From VAZQ01 sp963756715 (lineage in GTDB: Bacteria; Pseudomonadota; Alphaproteobacteria; Rhizobiales; Xanthobacteraceae), in the NCBI GenBank assembly GCA_963756715.1, contig CAVWOV010000043.1, positions 1 to 64,000 on the forward strand: a stretch of 64,000 bases of DNA. Direction: 5' to 3'. Below, piece after piece: positions 44,409 through 53,040 of this stretch (within the stretch, counting starts at the first letter, position 1; each line of letters starts with the position of its first letter). The position numbers and the translations under genes are program-made. Below the pieces are notes generated by a model that saw only the letters and a list, made by a program, of their open reading frames with translations, had not been told where the DNA came from and did not search any database.

Positions 44409-45269
44409 CTAACTGGCGGACGCGCGCAGCTTCTGGCACTCCGCCTGGAACACGTTGTCGAGGCACCACTCGGCAAGTTCGATGCCGGTGGGGAACCAGA
44501 GATTGCCCGCCTTCCTCATGTGCTGAATGATTCCGCGTAGCGCCAGCGTGCGGCCGGGCCGGCCGATGATATAGGGATGCATTGTGAATGGGATGTAGCC
44601 TGGCCGCTCGGCGGATTCGGCATAGAGCTCGTCGAAATAGGCCTTCCAGGTCTCAAGCCCGTGGAACGGGTTGCCATATTCGCCGTGGCGGTGACCGAAC
44701 AGGGTGCCGTCGCCAAACGGCTGCCGCGGCAATTCGACCAGCACTTTGCCGTTCTTTTCCCAAAGGTACGGGAATTCATTGTGGAAGCTGTTGGTGTTGA
44801 AGGTAAAGCCATTCTCGATCAGCAACTCGAGAGTGTTCGTGCTTTGGGTGCACGAGCGCCAGCCAAGGGGCCGCCGGCCGGTGCGCTTCTGGATCATGGC
44901 GATGGTCTTCTTCATCACCTGATCTTCCTGGTCGCGTGGCAGGTAGCGGGCGATCTCGTGATTGTAGCCGTGGCCTTCGACCACATGGCCGTGGTCGAGG
45001 ATGGCCTGCACCGCCTCCGGAAAGCGCTCCGCAATCGCCCCGCAGGTCAGGAAGGTCGCCTTGATGTTCTCTTCCTTCAGGATCCGCAGCAGCCGATAGA
45101 TGGCGTGGTGGGGGCCGTATTCGCCCTGGCTCCACATTTCGTAATTGAGGAAGCCATTCTTGTCCGGCTTCACGTCCTCGCCGCCCTGGAAATCGAACGT
45201 TAGAAAGACGGCGGCCCGCTCTCCGCGCGGCCAGCGGATGAGATGGTCGTAGTGATATTCCTTGAGCAT
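44409..45269 (-). CDS. polysaccharide-deacetylase-fold hydrolase (PuuE/imidase-like)
   Basis: 286 residues from ATG 45269 (MLKEYHYDHLIRWP), with GGGAGATACC upstream. NodB-fold signatures are FLTFDFQGGED, where the Asp is catalytic or metal-binding, and EGHGYNHEIA (His-x3-His). C-terminal HPYIIGRPGRTLALRGIIQHMRKAGNLWFPTGIELAEW matches the PuuE and cyclic-imidase branch rather than chitin or peptidoglycan deacetylases. No signal peptide, so it is cytosolic, which also fits a small-molecule C-N hydrolase. Divergent from a LysR regulator across a 17-bp palindrome. Confidence 0.8.
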   Translation of the reverse strand: MLKEYHYDHLIRWPRGERAAVFLTFDFQGGEDVKPDKNGFLNYEMWSQGEYGPHHAIYRLLRILKEENIKATFLTCGAIAERFPEAVQAILDHGHVVEGHGYNHEIARYLPRDQEDQVMKKTIAMIQKRTGRRPLGWRSCTQSTNTLELLIENGFTFNTNSFHNEFPYLWEKNGKVLVELPRQPFGDGTLFGHRHGEYGNPFHGLETWKAYFDELYAESAERPGYIPFTMHPYIIGRPGRTLALRGIIQHMRKAGNLWFPTGIELAEWCLDNVFQAECQKLRASAS

Positions 45270-45358
45270 GGTATCTCCCTCAGGGCCTGAACCGGACGGC
45301 CGTGGCTTTTGATGCGCATCGTACGCCCGGGGCGGGACGGCTTGGTAGCTCATATCTC

Positions 45359-45375
45359 GGAACAACTGTTGTTCC
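45359..45375. promoter_or_regulatory. 17-bp palindrome, candidate LysR operator
   Basis: GGAACAAC-T-GTTGTTCC is perfect around its central T and lies between the divergent deacetylase-fold (start 45269) and LysR (start 45478) genes, about 90-120 bases from each start. That is the usual position of an autoregulatory LysR recognition site. Confidence 0.6.
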
Positions 45376-45477
45376 TGAAAGGGCTATCCTGCGTCATGCT
45401 CGCGACGTCTGTCGCGCTCGCGAGGATAACCCCATCTTGAATCTGATCTTTAGGATCGGCTGTTAGGAATACCAAGA

Positions 45478-46377
45478 ATGTCTTTCACCGCAGCGCTGAG
45501 GGACCTGAACAAGCTCAATACGTTCGTCCGTGTGGCGCAGCGCCGGAGCTTCACCAAAGCCGCAATCGAACTGCGCACCCAGCCATCCATCATCAGCAAA
45601 CGGATGAAGGAGCTGGAGGACTCCTTGGGTTTCAGCCTGGTACACCGTTCGACACATGGCCTGGTCCTCACCGACGCGGGCGAGGGGCTGTTCAAGCACT
45701 GTCTTGAGATGCTCGCAAAGCTGGACGACTACGTCGTACAAACGAGGAATACCGAGACCGGGCCATTCGGCACATTGCGCGTTCAGGCGACGAGTGACTT
45801 TGCGCGATTCATTCTCGCGCCTTTGACCATCCGGTTCGCGAACACACACACCGGCGTTCGCGTTCACCTTTCCGTGGTGCCCGACAACTTTATTTCGGGG
45901 GAAGACGAATTCGACGTCATTGTGAGTAGTCGGAAGCCCTCGCTCCCGGGCCTGGTTGGCCGCGACCTCGGCGGGATTCCGCATGTGATCTGCGCTTCGC
46001 CTGATTACTTCCGGAAGTTCGGCCGGCCAAAAGCGCCGCAGGATCTTCGCGAGCATAACTGTCTTGCTGACTTGTATTCGGGGCCAAAAAGCTGGCCGTT
46101 TGAAAACGCCTCGCGGCGTCTGCTCGTGGAGGTGAAAGGATCAATGTCGTCCAACAGCAATTTCGTCCTGATCCAAATGGCTCTCAAAGGTTGTGGAATC
46201 ATCAGGGTGCCGCTGCATGCGGTTAAGACCGAAATCGGGGAGAAAAAGCTCGAACCGATATTCAAGAGTGCTTCGCTCTCGCCCGAACGAATGTACGCCT
46301 ACCACGCGAAGGCAAAACGGCTGCCTGCGAAGACCGCCGATTTCATCACCTTCCTGGCAACCTCGATCGGCTGTTGA
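45478..46377 (+). CDS. LysR-family transcriptional regulator
   Basis: 299 residues. The N-terminal winged helix-turn-helix is clear: NKLNTFVRVAQRRSFTKAAIELRTQPSIISKRMKELEDSLGFSLVHRSTHGLVLTDAG. The C-terminal region is a LysR substrate-binding domain (FGTLRVQATSDFARFILAPL; FISGEDEFDVIVSSRKP; NCLADLYSGPKSWPF). It is divergent from the PuuE-like hydrolase and probably controls it and perhaps receptor 6. The inducer is unknown. Its DNA around 45450-46380 has somewhat more AT and less strict codon use than flanking genes, which could hint at lateral origin. Confidence 0.9.
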   Translation: MSFTAALRDLNKLNTFVRVAQRRSFTKAAIELRTQPSIISKRMKELEDSLGFSLVHRSTHGLVLTDAGEGLFKHCLEMLAKLDDYVVQTRNTETGPFGTLRVQATSDFARFILAPLTIRFANTHTGVRVHLSVVPDNFISGEDEFDVIVSSRKPSLPGLVGRDLGGIPHVICASPDYFRKFGRPKAPQDLREHNCLADLYSGPKSWPFENASRRLLVEVKGSMSSNSNFVLIQMALKGCGIIRVPLHAVKTEIGEKKLEPIFKSASLSPERMYAYHAKAKRLPAKTADFITFLATSIGC

Positions 46378-46416
46378 GATCGCGATCGCGATGCGTCGGT
46401 GCCCGCATGGCGGCCG

Positions 46417-47217
46417 CTATGCGGGCGCCGACAAGCCGGTGATCGTCGGCCGTTCGCCCGTCAGCGGATTGTCCGGATCCCAGGCGTACGTGAGCGTCTC
46501 GAAGCGCATCGCACGCGCGTCGACCATCAGAAGCCGCCCGACGAGTCCCTCACCGAAGCCGACGACTTCGCGGATGACTTCGAGGGCGATCAGCGAGCCG
46601 AAGACCCCCGTAAGGGCACCGAGAATGCCGACTTCGCCGCACGTCGGAATGGTCCCGGGCGGTGGCGGCTCGGGAAACAGGCAGCGATAGGTGGGATTAG
46701 GCCTGCCGTCGGCCCCGCGTTCGTGCGCTCGGATGGTGGTGAGCGTGCCATCGAAAATCCCGACCGCCGCCGTCACCAGCGGTTTTTTGGCAAAAAAGCA
46801 CGCGTCCGAAACGAGGTAGCGGGTGGTAAAATTGTCCGAACCGTCCGCCACCAGGTCGTAGCGGCCGATGAGGTCGAGCGCATTGGCGGCATCGAGCCGT
46901 TTCGGGTGCATTTCGACCGCAACATGCGGATTCAGCCGCCGAATCGCCGCCGAAGCACTCTCGACTTTCGGAATTCCGATGTCCGGCGTGCCGTGGATCA
47001 CCTGGCGCTGCAAATTGGACAGCGCCACCGTGTCGTCGTCGATCACGCCGAGCGTGCCGACGCCCGCTGCCGCCAAATAGAGCAGCGCCGGCGCACCGAG
47101 ACCGCCGGCGCCGATCACCAGAACCCGGGCGCGCTTGAGCGCGGCCTGACCGGGCCCGCCGACTTCCCGCAGGACGATGTGCCGGGCGTAGCGTTCGAGT
47201 TCGTCCGGGCCAAGCAT
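46417..47217 (-). CDS. moeB: MoeB/ThiF-family adenylyltransferase
   Basis: 266 residues from ATG 47217 (MLGPDELERYARHIVLREVGGPGQ), with GGAAGGAAAC upstream; a longer open frame to 47286 is not needed. The adenylate-binding glycine loop is VLVIGAGGLGAPALLYLAAAGVGTLGVIDDDTV near residue 33, with SNLQRQVIH and the ATP-contact DGSDNFTTRYLVSDA near 125. It activates the C-terminus of a ubiquitin-like sulfur carrier, most likely MoaD for molybdopterin. That would match the abundance of molybdenum hydroxylases in this window, although MoeB is also a housekeeping gene. ThiF cannot be excluded. Confidence 0.85.
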   Translation of the reverse strand: MLGPDELERYARHIVLREVGGPGQAALKRARVLVIGAGGLGAPALLYLAAAGVGTLGVIDDDTVALSNLQRQVIHGTPDIGIPKVESASAAIRRLNPHVAVEMHPKRLDAANALDLIGRYDLVADGSDNFTTRYLVSDACFFAKKPLVTAAVGIFDGTLTTIRAHERGADGRPNPTYRCLFPEPPPPGTIPTCGEVGILGALTGVFGSLIALEVIREVVGFGEGLVGRLLMVDARAMRFETLTYAWDPDNPLTGERPTITGLSAPA

Positions 47218-47257
47218 GCCGTTTCCTTCCAGTTGGAACGGTATCATCTGCGAATGC

Positions 47258-47319
47258 CAAGGCTTTGCAATGTTAAGGCGTTGCAACGGCTTGGCTTCGC
47301 AATGGCTTGGCTTGGCAAT
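47258..47319. repeat. imperfect tandem repeat upstream of moeB
   Basis: GGCTTGGCTTCGCAAT (47288-47303) is followed directly by GGCTTGGCTTGGCAAT (47304-47319), one mismatch in 16. Shorter degenerate units (GGCTTTGCAATG, GGCGTTGCAAC) extend left to 47258. It lies in the moeB promoter side of the 297-base intergenic region, whose remainder holds no visible gene. Confidence 0.6.
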
Positions 47320-47514
47320 GGTTTGATTTTGAATGTGTCATGGCCAAGCCGCATTCTTTCGCGATCCTTTGATTTACGCGGCATTTGCGGAACAGCATGG
47401 ATCGGCTAGGCTTCCGCACGGTCTGCAAGATCGCGAGCGGGTGCGTGCCGCATGTCTGCCGGCCGTGGCCGCCGATCCTGGCCGATACTGGATGCCGTTC
47501 GCGCAGGAGTTCCC

Positions 47515-49044
47515 ATGAGGCTCGTGGGTGCCGTTCTCGTTCTTCTTCTAGCGGCTGCGCCGGTGGTCGCCCAGAACGGTGATGCGTCGTCGCGGCGTGG
47601 CATCGAGGCAAATCCGGCAGGCTCCACGGGCAAATTTCGCAAGCCGTCTGCGGCGGCCCGTGCTGCGGCCCTCAAGGCCCGCGCTGCCGCCCGCAACGCG
47701 CGTGCGGCAGCCCGGCAGCAATCATCCGAGGGCGGTGCGACGCGTAACGGCCATTCGGCGGCCCGGCTCGCGGCTTCGGCGCGCAAGCGCGGCGCGACGC
47801 AGCAGAACGCCGCAAAAAGCCGGTCGGCCACTCCGTCACCCCGCGATCTGACGATCCTTCAATCCGAGCTCGCATGGGTCGGCGAATATGCCGGTCCGAT
47901 CAACGGCGAGGCCGGTGATAAGACAACGGCGGCAATCAAATCGTTTCAGCGCAACCGCAAATTCAAGGAAACCGGCGTGCTCAACACGCAGGAACGTGCG
48001 CTGCTCGCCGCCGCCGCCAAGGCAAAACAATCCCAGGTCGGCTGGCGGATCATCGACGATCCGGTGACCGGTGTGAGGCTTGGCATCCCGACGAAGCAGA
48101 CGCCGAACCGGTCGCGCGGCAAGACCGGGACGCGCTGGGCGTCGGCACAGGGGCAGGTCCAGGTTGAGACCTTTCGCATCCGGGAGCCGGGCACGACGCT
48201 CGCCGTCGTGTTCGAGCAGCAAAAGAAGGAGCCGGCGAACCGCAAGATCGAGACCAGCCTGCTGAATCCCGAATTCTTCGTGCTGACCGGCACCCAGGGG
48301 CTGAAAAAATTTCACGTCCGCGCCGAGATCAAGGACGGCGAAGTGCGGGGCATGACCGTGCTGCATGATCCGGCCACCGAAACCATCATGGATCCGGTTG
48401 TCGTCGTCATGTCGAGCGCGTTCGCCGCATTCCCCGGGGTCACCGGTGTCGTGCAGGCCGGCGGACCGCCGCCGAAGCGCAAGGTCGAATACGGTACCGG
48501 CATCGTGGTGAGCACCGACGGTCATATCGTCACCGATCGTCAGGTAATCGACGGTTGCAACGTCATCGTGATCAGCGGCTATGGCAATGCCGACACCCAG
48601 GCGGAGGACAAAGCGGCCGACCTCGCTTTGATCCGCGTCTACGGCGCGCCCGATCTGGTTCCGGCGGCGCTCAACAGCGACGGCGCCAAGGGCCCGGACC
48701 TCACGCTGGTCGGTATCGCCGATCCGCAAAACCAGGGCGGCGGGAGCGCAATCTCGACCGCGTCCGCGCAACTGCGAGGAGATTCGCTGGAACCAGCGCC
48801 GCAACGCGGGTTCTCCGGTGCGGCTGCGCTCGACGGTCAGGGCAAGTTTGTCGGCATGGCTGAACTCAAGCCGCAGGTTGTCGCCGGCCTGGGAGCCGGG
48901 ACCGCGCAGGCGCACGCGACCGTTGTGCCGGTGCAGACGATCCGAAGTTTTCTCGACGCCCAGCATCTCAAGCCCGCCTCCGGGAGCGGCGGCGTGAATG
49001 CGATCAAGAGCTCGCTGGTGCGGGTGATCTGCGTGCGGAAGTAG
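47515..49044 (+). CDS. secreted peptidoglycan-binding, trypsin-like protein with altered catalytic site
   Basis: 509 residues from ATG 47515, GGAG upstream. Signal peptide MRLVGAVLVLLLAAAPVVAQ, then an Ala/Arg-rich linker (residues 40-105), a PG_binding_1 domain (about 112-165: LQSELAWVGEYAGPINGEAGDKTTAAIKSFQ), a central region, and a C-terminal trypsin-like fold from about 320. In the protease part GIVVSTDGHIVTDRQVIDG aligns with the HtrA block in which a His is catalytic, but here the residue is Gln343. Asp369 (ADLAL) and Ser434 (GFSGAAA) are kept. It is therefore probably a non-proteolytic or altered protease. Divergent from moeB. Confidence 0.75.
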   Translation: MRLVGAVLVLLLAAAPVVAQNGDASSRRGIEANPAGSTGKFRKPSAAARAAALKARAAARNARAAARQQSSEGGATRNGHSAARLAASARKRGATQQNAAKSRSATPSPRDLTILQSELAWVGEYAGPINGEAGDKTTAAIKSFQRNRKFKETGVLNTQERALLAAAAKAKQSQVGWRIIDDPVTGVRLGIPTKQTPNRSRGKTGTRWASAQGQVQVETFRIREPGTTLAVVFEQQKKEPANRKIETSLLNPEFFVLTGTQGLKKFHVRAEIKDGEVRGMTVLHDPATETIMDPVVVVMSSAFAAFPGVTGVVQAGGPPPKRKVEYGTGIVVSTDGHIVTDRQVIDGCNVIVISGYGNADTQAEDKAADLALIRVYGAPDLVPAALNSDGAKGPDLTLVGIADPQNQGGGSAISTASAQLRGDSLEPAPQRGFSGAAALDGQGKFVGMAELKPQVVAGLGAGTAQAHATVVPVQTIRSFLDAQHLKPASGSGGVNAIKSSLVRVICVRK

Positions 49045-49059
49045 CCCGCATGGTTGGTG

Positions 49060-49833
49060 TTATCTGTTCTTGAATTTCGGCGGTCGTTTTTGGACGAACG
49101 CCGACATGCCTTCGCGCTGATCTTCGGTCGCAAACAGCGAATGAAAGACGCGCCGTTCGAACAGCACGCCCTCCGCAAGTGAAACCTCGTAGGAACGATT
49201 GATCGCCTCCTTGGCGGCCATCGCGGACGGCAGCGACATCGACGCAATGGTTTCGGCGACGCCCATCGCTTCTTCCATCAGCTTGGCCGCCGGCACCACG
49301 CGCGCGACCAGACCGGAGCGCTCAGCCTCGGCGGCATCCATCAGCCGGCCGGTCAAAATCAGGTCCATCGCTTTGGCCTTGCCGACCGCACGCGTCAGCC
49401 GCTGCGTACCGCCAATGCCCGGAATGACGCCAAGCTTGATCTCGGGCTGGCCGAACTTGGCGTTGTCGGCCGCAATGATGATGTCGCACAACATGGCGAG
49501 TTCGCATCCGCCGCCGAGCGCATAGCCGGCGACCGCCGCAACCACCGGCTTGCGCGCACGCGCCACCCGGTGCCAGGCGGCGGTGAATTCCCGCATCGAC
49601 ACATCGTTGAATGACTGGCTGACCATTTCCTTGATGTCGGCGCCGGCGGCGAACGCCTTCTCGGAACCGGTCAACAGCATGCAGCCGATGCCGTCGTCGA
49701 TCTCGAACGCATCGACCGCGTGGCCAAGCTCCTGAAACAGCGGAGAGTTGAGCGCGTTAAGCGCCTGCGGGCGATTGAGCCGGATGATGCCGACCCGTCC
49801 TTTCGTTTCAACAATGATGTTCTGATAGTTCAT
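49060..49833 (-). CDS. enoyl-CoA hydratase/isomerase
   Basis: 257 residues from ATG 49833 (MNYQNIIVETKGRVGIIRLNRPQALNALN), a typical crotonase opening. Both catalytic Glu residues are present: in AGYALGGGCELAMLCD near residue 115 and in GQPEIKLGVIPGIGGTQRL near 135; the oxyanion-hole segment is AAGADIKEM. The C-terminal SLFATEDQREGMSAFVQKRPPKF is the standard hydratase ending. Acts in beta-oxidation or aromatic-CoA degradation. Short gap (97 bases) to the divergent hydrolase at 49931. Confidence 0.92.
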   Translation of the reverse strand: MNYQNIIVETKGRVGIIRLNRPQALNALNSPLFQELGHAVDAFEIDDGIGCMLLTGSEKAFAAGADIKEMVSQSFNDVSMREFTAAWHRVARARKPVVAAVAGYALGGGCELAMLCDIIIAADNAKFGQPEIKLGVIPGIGGTQRLTRAVGKAKAMDLILTGRLMDAAEAERSGLVARVVPAAKLMEEAMGVAETIASMSLPSAMAAKEAINRSYEVSLAEGVLFERRVFHSLFATEDQREGMSAFVQKRPPKFKNR

Positions 49834-49930
49834 GGGTTCCTTCCCACATCGCATCGGCCGCATGCGTAGCGGATATTCCCCCGCCTTGCCAACCTGCCTA
49901 GAGTGCATGCCGGTCAGGAGGAAACAAACC

Positions 49931-51106
49931 ATGAAGAAATATCCAAACGGCTCTTTTACGTCGCATGCAAGGATCGTCATTTGCGGAATTGCCGGCGCGC
50001 TGTTGATGAGCGGTGTCGTGCAGGCGGCTGACGATCCTCCAATGACACTGGCGCGTGACGGCTTTTTCTACATCGGAGGCAAGCCCAGCAAAGTCGGCGA
50101 CCGCACAATCATCACTGGCCAGATGTACGTGGAATATCGCATTCCGGCGAAGCAGACGCACCCGTATCCAATCGTGATGGTGCACGGCGGCACGCGTGCC
50201 GGCACCACCTATCTGGGCACGCCCGATGGCCGCGAGGGCTGGGCGCAATATTTCGTGCGGCAGGGCTATGCGGTCTATGTGGTGGACCAGCCGGGGCGCG
50301 GCCGCTCCGGCTATGACACCGCATCCTACGGTCCCTCCCGCGTCGGCAATCTCGAAGGCACCCTGCGGCGCTATCTCCAGCAGGAGAAATTCAAGCTTTG
50401 GCCGCAGGCGCACCTGCATACCCAGTGGCCGGGCAATGGCGAACCGGGCGATGCGGCCACCATCATGATGGTGTCGGGCTTTCTTCCGGAGATCGCGGAT
50501 TTCACCAAGCAGCAATTCTTGAATCGCGATGCTCTGGTCGCGCTGCTCGACAAGATCGGCCCGGCTGTGGTGATGACGCATTCCCAGGGCGGCGCTTTCG
50601 GCTGGCCGGTCGCGGACGCGCGGCCCAACCTGGTCAAGGCGATCCTCGCCATCGAGCCGAACGGCCCGCCGTTCTATCAGGTCAGCTTCATCGGCGCGCC
50701 GGACTACTTCAAGCAAGGCGCGCTGGCGCTGCCGTACGGCATCACCGCGGTGCCGCTCAACTATTCGCCCGCAGTCGCGGACGCCAAGGAGCTTGCTTTC
50801 GTCGAGGAGGACAAAGCGGACGGACCCGGCCTGGTGAAATGCCACGTGCAGAAGGAACCGGCCCGCAAGCTGCCCAATCTCAAGATGCCGATCCTGGTGG
50901 TGATGGGCGAAGCCTCCTACCACGCGCCCTATGACCACTGCACGGTGAAGTACCTGCGCCAGGCCGGCGCCAACCCGACCTTCATGCGGCTCGCCGAGCT
51001 TGGTATCAAGGGCAACAGCCACGTCATGATGAATGAGAAAAACAACAAGGAGATTGCGGCTGCGATCGCCGGCTGGCTGGGAAAGGCAATACCGGCGGCG
51101 CAGTGA
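49931..51106 (+). CDS. secreted alpha/beta-hydrolase
   Basis: 391 residues, preceded by AGGAGGAAAC. A signal peptide MKKYPNGSFTSHARIVICGIAGALLMSGVVQA leads to a domain with YPIVMVHGGTRAGTTYLGTPDGREGW (HG oxyanion motif), VVMTHSQGGAFGW (nucleophile Ser near residue 219) and GNSHVMMNEKNN near the end (catalytic His). The HxQGG/SQGG elbow and W-x-Y-F-V-R-Q-G-Y-x-V-Y-V-V-D-Q-P-G-R-G pattern fit a periplasmic esterase-type subgroup. Function on an ester or lactone is likely; substrate unknown. Confidence 0.82.
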   Translation: MKKYPNGSFTSHARIVICGIAGALLMSGVVQAADDPPMTLARDGFFYIGGKPSKVGDRTIITGQMYVEYRIPAKQTHPYPIVMVHGGTRAGTTYLGTPDGREGWAQYFVRQGYAVYVVDQPGRGRSGYDTASYGPSRVGNLEGTLRRYLQQEKFKLWPQAHLHTQWPGNGEPGDAATIMMVSGFLPEIADFTKQQFLNRDALVALLDKIGPAVVMTHSQGGAFGWPVADARPNLVKAILAIEPNGPPFYQVSFIGAPDYFKQGALALPYGITAVPLNYSPAVADAKELAFVEEDKADGPGLVKCHVQKEPARKLPNLKMPILVVMGEASYHAPYDHCTVKYLRQAGANPTFMRLAELGIKGNSHVMMNEKNNKEIAAAIAGWLGKAIPAAQ

Positions 51107-51107
51107 T

Positions 51108-51277
51108 CTAGTGGAGTGGATTTGACGTTCGCTACCCACCTCGCTGCGAGCCCATGAAGCGAACGTCAAATCCAAAACTCCACTAGAGTAGCGTATAGTT
51201 GCTAGTGGTCCTTTAATTCTAACATTCGCAAAATAGGCCGCCGAAAAGGGGTGCGAATGTTAGAATTGGACCACTAG
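51108..51277. repeat. paired-hairpin element, copy 2
   Basis: Two adjacent long stems. Hairpin A (51108-51186) pairs CTAGTGGAGT-GGATTTGACG...GCGAACGTCAAATCCAAAACTCCACTAG, with an AAA bulge on the right. Hairpin B (51202-51277) pairs CTAGTGGTCCTTTAATTCTA...GTTAGAATTGGACCACTAG, with a TTT bulge on the left. Both begin and end with CTAGTGG/CCACTAG and are linked by 15 bases. It sits between a hydrolase and a phosphatase gene on the same strand. The same layout with different stem cores is at 16536-16694. Confidence 0.85.
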
Positions 51278-51369
51278 GCAGTTCGTTACAGTCGTGTATC
51301 GGAATTTAATCCGGTATTAGGAGGTGATGGGCTTTAGTCGCTGGTCATTTTTGGCGCCTGGAGCCCGCG

Positions 51370-52086
51370 ATGTTCGGTCGTCTTGCTGCTTCATCTCTCG
51401 TCGCGTGTGTCGTGGCAGCAGGTGGCATGTCGGGTGCGGCCGCCGAACCGGCGCGCATCATCATCATGCGGCACGGCGAAAAAGCCGATCCCTATCGGCT
51501 TTGCGACGTTGGAATGCAGCGTTCGCTCGCACTGACCAGCCGTTATCTCGGCCGCGGCGCCGAGGCTTCGCTCTACGGCGCCCGTGGCGCGCCCGACGCG
51601 TTCTTCGCCATTACGCTTCATACGCTCGAATTGATCGGCCCGACCGCCGTGTCCTGGCGCAAGCCGGTGATCATGCACAACGCTCTGCCGCAGGCCAAAG
51701 AGGACGCGTCCGCGTTCACGCATCTGCTCAACGTTCGAACGCAGGAAGCCGTCGCCGACGTGATGAACAATTGGAACGGCAAGACCGTCGTGATGGCTTG
51801 GGAGCATAAGCACATCGCGGACGAGAAGCTCGTCCTGTCGTTCCCACGGCTGAAGGTGACACTGCGGCAGTTGCTCAATCTCGACGTCCTGGGCAATGTT
51901 CCGAAGACATGGCCCGGCAGCAATTACGATTATTTCTGGATCGTTGACTACGAAAACGGCCGCGCGAAAAATTTCGAGATGGTAAAGCAAACTTTCCCGG
52001 CGCCCTATCAGGACCTGCCGTCAAACGACTGGGACACGCCGACCACGTTGCCGAAGAATTGCGAGGGCGGCAAGGCGGCGATGTAG
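51370..52086 (+). CDS. secreted histidine-phosphatase-superfamily protein
   Basis: 238 residues from ATG 51370. Signal peptide MFGRLAASSLVACVVAAGGMSGAAA is followed immediately by ARIIIMRHGEKADPYRLCDVG, the RHGE phosphohistidine motif. The second active-site His is in VVMAWEHKHIADE near residue 137. Periplasmic members of this branch are often of unknown specificity and lack the full acid-phosphatase pattern. It is followed by the convergent mutM gene with only 8 bases between stops. Confidence 0.78.
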   Translation: MFGRLAASSLVACVVAAGGMSGAAAEPARIIIMRHGEKADPYRLCDVGMQRSLALTSRYLGRGAEASLYGARGAPDAFFAITLHTLELIGPTAVSWRKPVIMHNALPQAKEDASAFTHLLNVRTQEAVADVMNNWNGKTVVMAWEHKHIADEKLVLSFPRLKVTLRQLLNLDVLGNVPKTWPGSNYDYFWIVDYENGRAKNFEMVKQTFPAPYQDLPSNDWDTPTTLPKNCEGGKAAM

Positions 52087-52094
52087 CTTCTAAC

Positions 52095-52992
52095 TCAGCG
52101 CTGGCACGCCGGGCAGAAGAACGTCGAGCGGCCGTTCTGCACGATGCGCCGGATGGTGCCGTTGCAGCCTGGTGACGGGCACGGCTGGCCCTCGCGGTCG
52201 TAGACGCGGAAATTGTGCTGGAACAGCCCAAGCTCGCCGGAGGTCTGGCGGTGATCGCGCAGTGACGAGCCGCCGGCCTTGATCGCATCATTGAGCACGG
52301 CGCGGATCGCCTCGACCAGACGGACGGCACGTTCATGCGGCGCGCCGGAGCGCAGCGCCAGCGTCGAGGCCAGCCGCCGCGGCGAGAGCCTGGCGCGATG
52401 CAGCGCCTCGCAGACGTAGATGTTGCCGAGCCCGGCAACGATCTTCTGGTCCAAGAGCGCGGCCTTGAGCGAGGTCTTCTTGCCGCGGCAGGCGCTGCGC
52501 CAGCATCGCGGCGTCAAAGGCATTGCCGAGCGGTTCGGGCCCCAGCGCACGCAGCAGCGGCTCCTGCTCGAGCTTGTCGCGCGCGACGATCTTCATCGAG
52601 CCGAACCGGCGCGGATCGTTGAAGGCGATTCGCGCGCCGGACGACATGTGGAACACCACGTGATCGTGCGCCTGATCCTTTGAGCGGTCGTGATAATAGG
52701 AACCGGGGCTCGTTTCACCTTGCGCGGCTTCGCCTTGCTCGTGCGCGACGCGAAACGAGCCCGACATGCCGAGATGCATGAGCAGGACGTCGCCGGAGGA
52801 GAGGTCGGCGAGGAGATACTTGGCGCGGCGGCCGAGGCCTTTGACGGTCCGGCCTTCGAGCCGCGTCACGAAGTCCTTCGGCAGCGGCCAGCGCAGGTCG
52901 GGGCGCCGGGCTTCGACCCGGGTAAAGCGCGCCCCTTCCATGACGGGCGCGAGACCGCGGCGCACCGTCTCGACTTCGGGCAACTCTGGCAT
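52095..52992 (-). pseudogene. mutM: formamidopyrimidine-DNA glycosylase, one frameshift
   Basis: ATG 52992 starts MPELPEVETVRRGLAPVMEG, the unmistakable Fpg opening whose Pro2 and Glu3 are catalytic. RRAKYLLADLSSGDVLLMHLGMSG and AFNDPRRFG follow. Near 52490 one extra C shifts the frame; removing it restores LRGKKTSLKAALLDQKIVAGLGNIYVCEALHRARLSP and the rest through the zinc finger CPSPGCNGTIRRIVQNGRSTFFCPACQR. Repaired length about 298 residues with all four zinc Cys. It excises oxidised purines. Divergent from ubiE as in many alphaproteobacteria. The clean sequence suggests indel error. Confidence 0.9.
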
Positions 52993-53040
52993 GAAAACGT
53001 CTCCAGCGCTGAGACATAGCGTGCGCCGTGTGCGCGCGCT

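Noticed and set aside
44409..45269. Exported polysaccharide deacetylase
   Set aside because: No signal peptide and a PuuE-like C-terminal block; treated as a small-molecule hydrolase instead, with low certainty.
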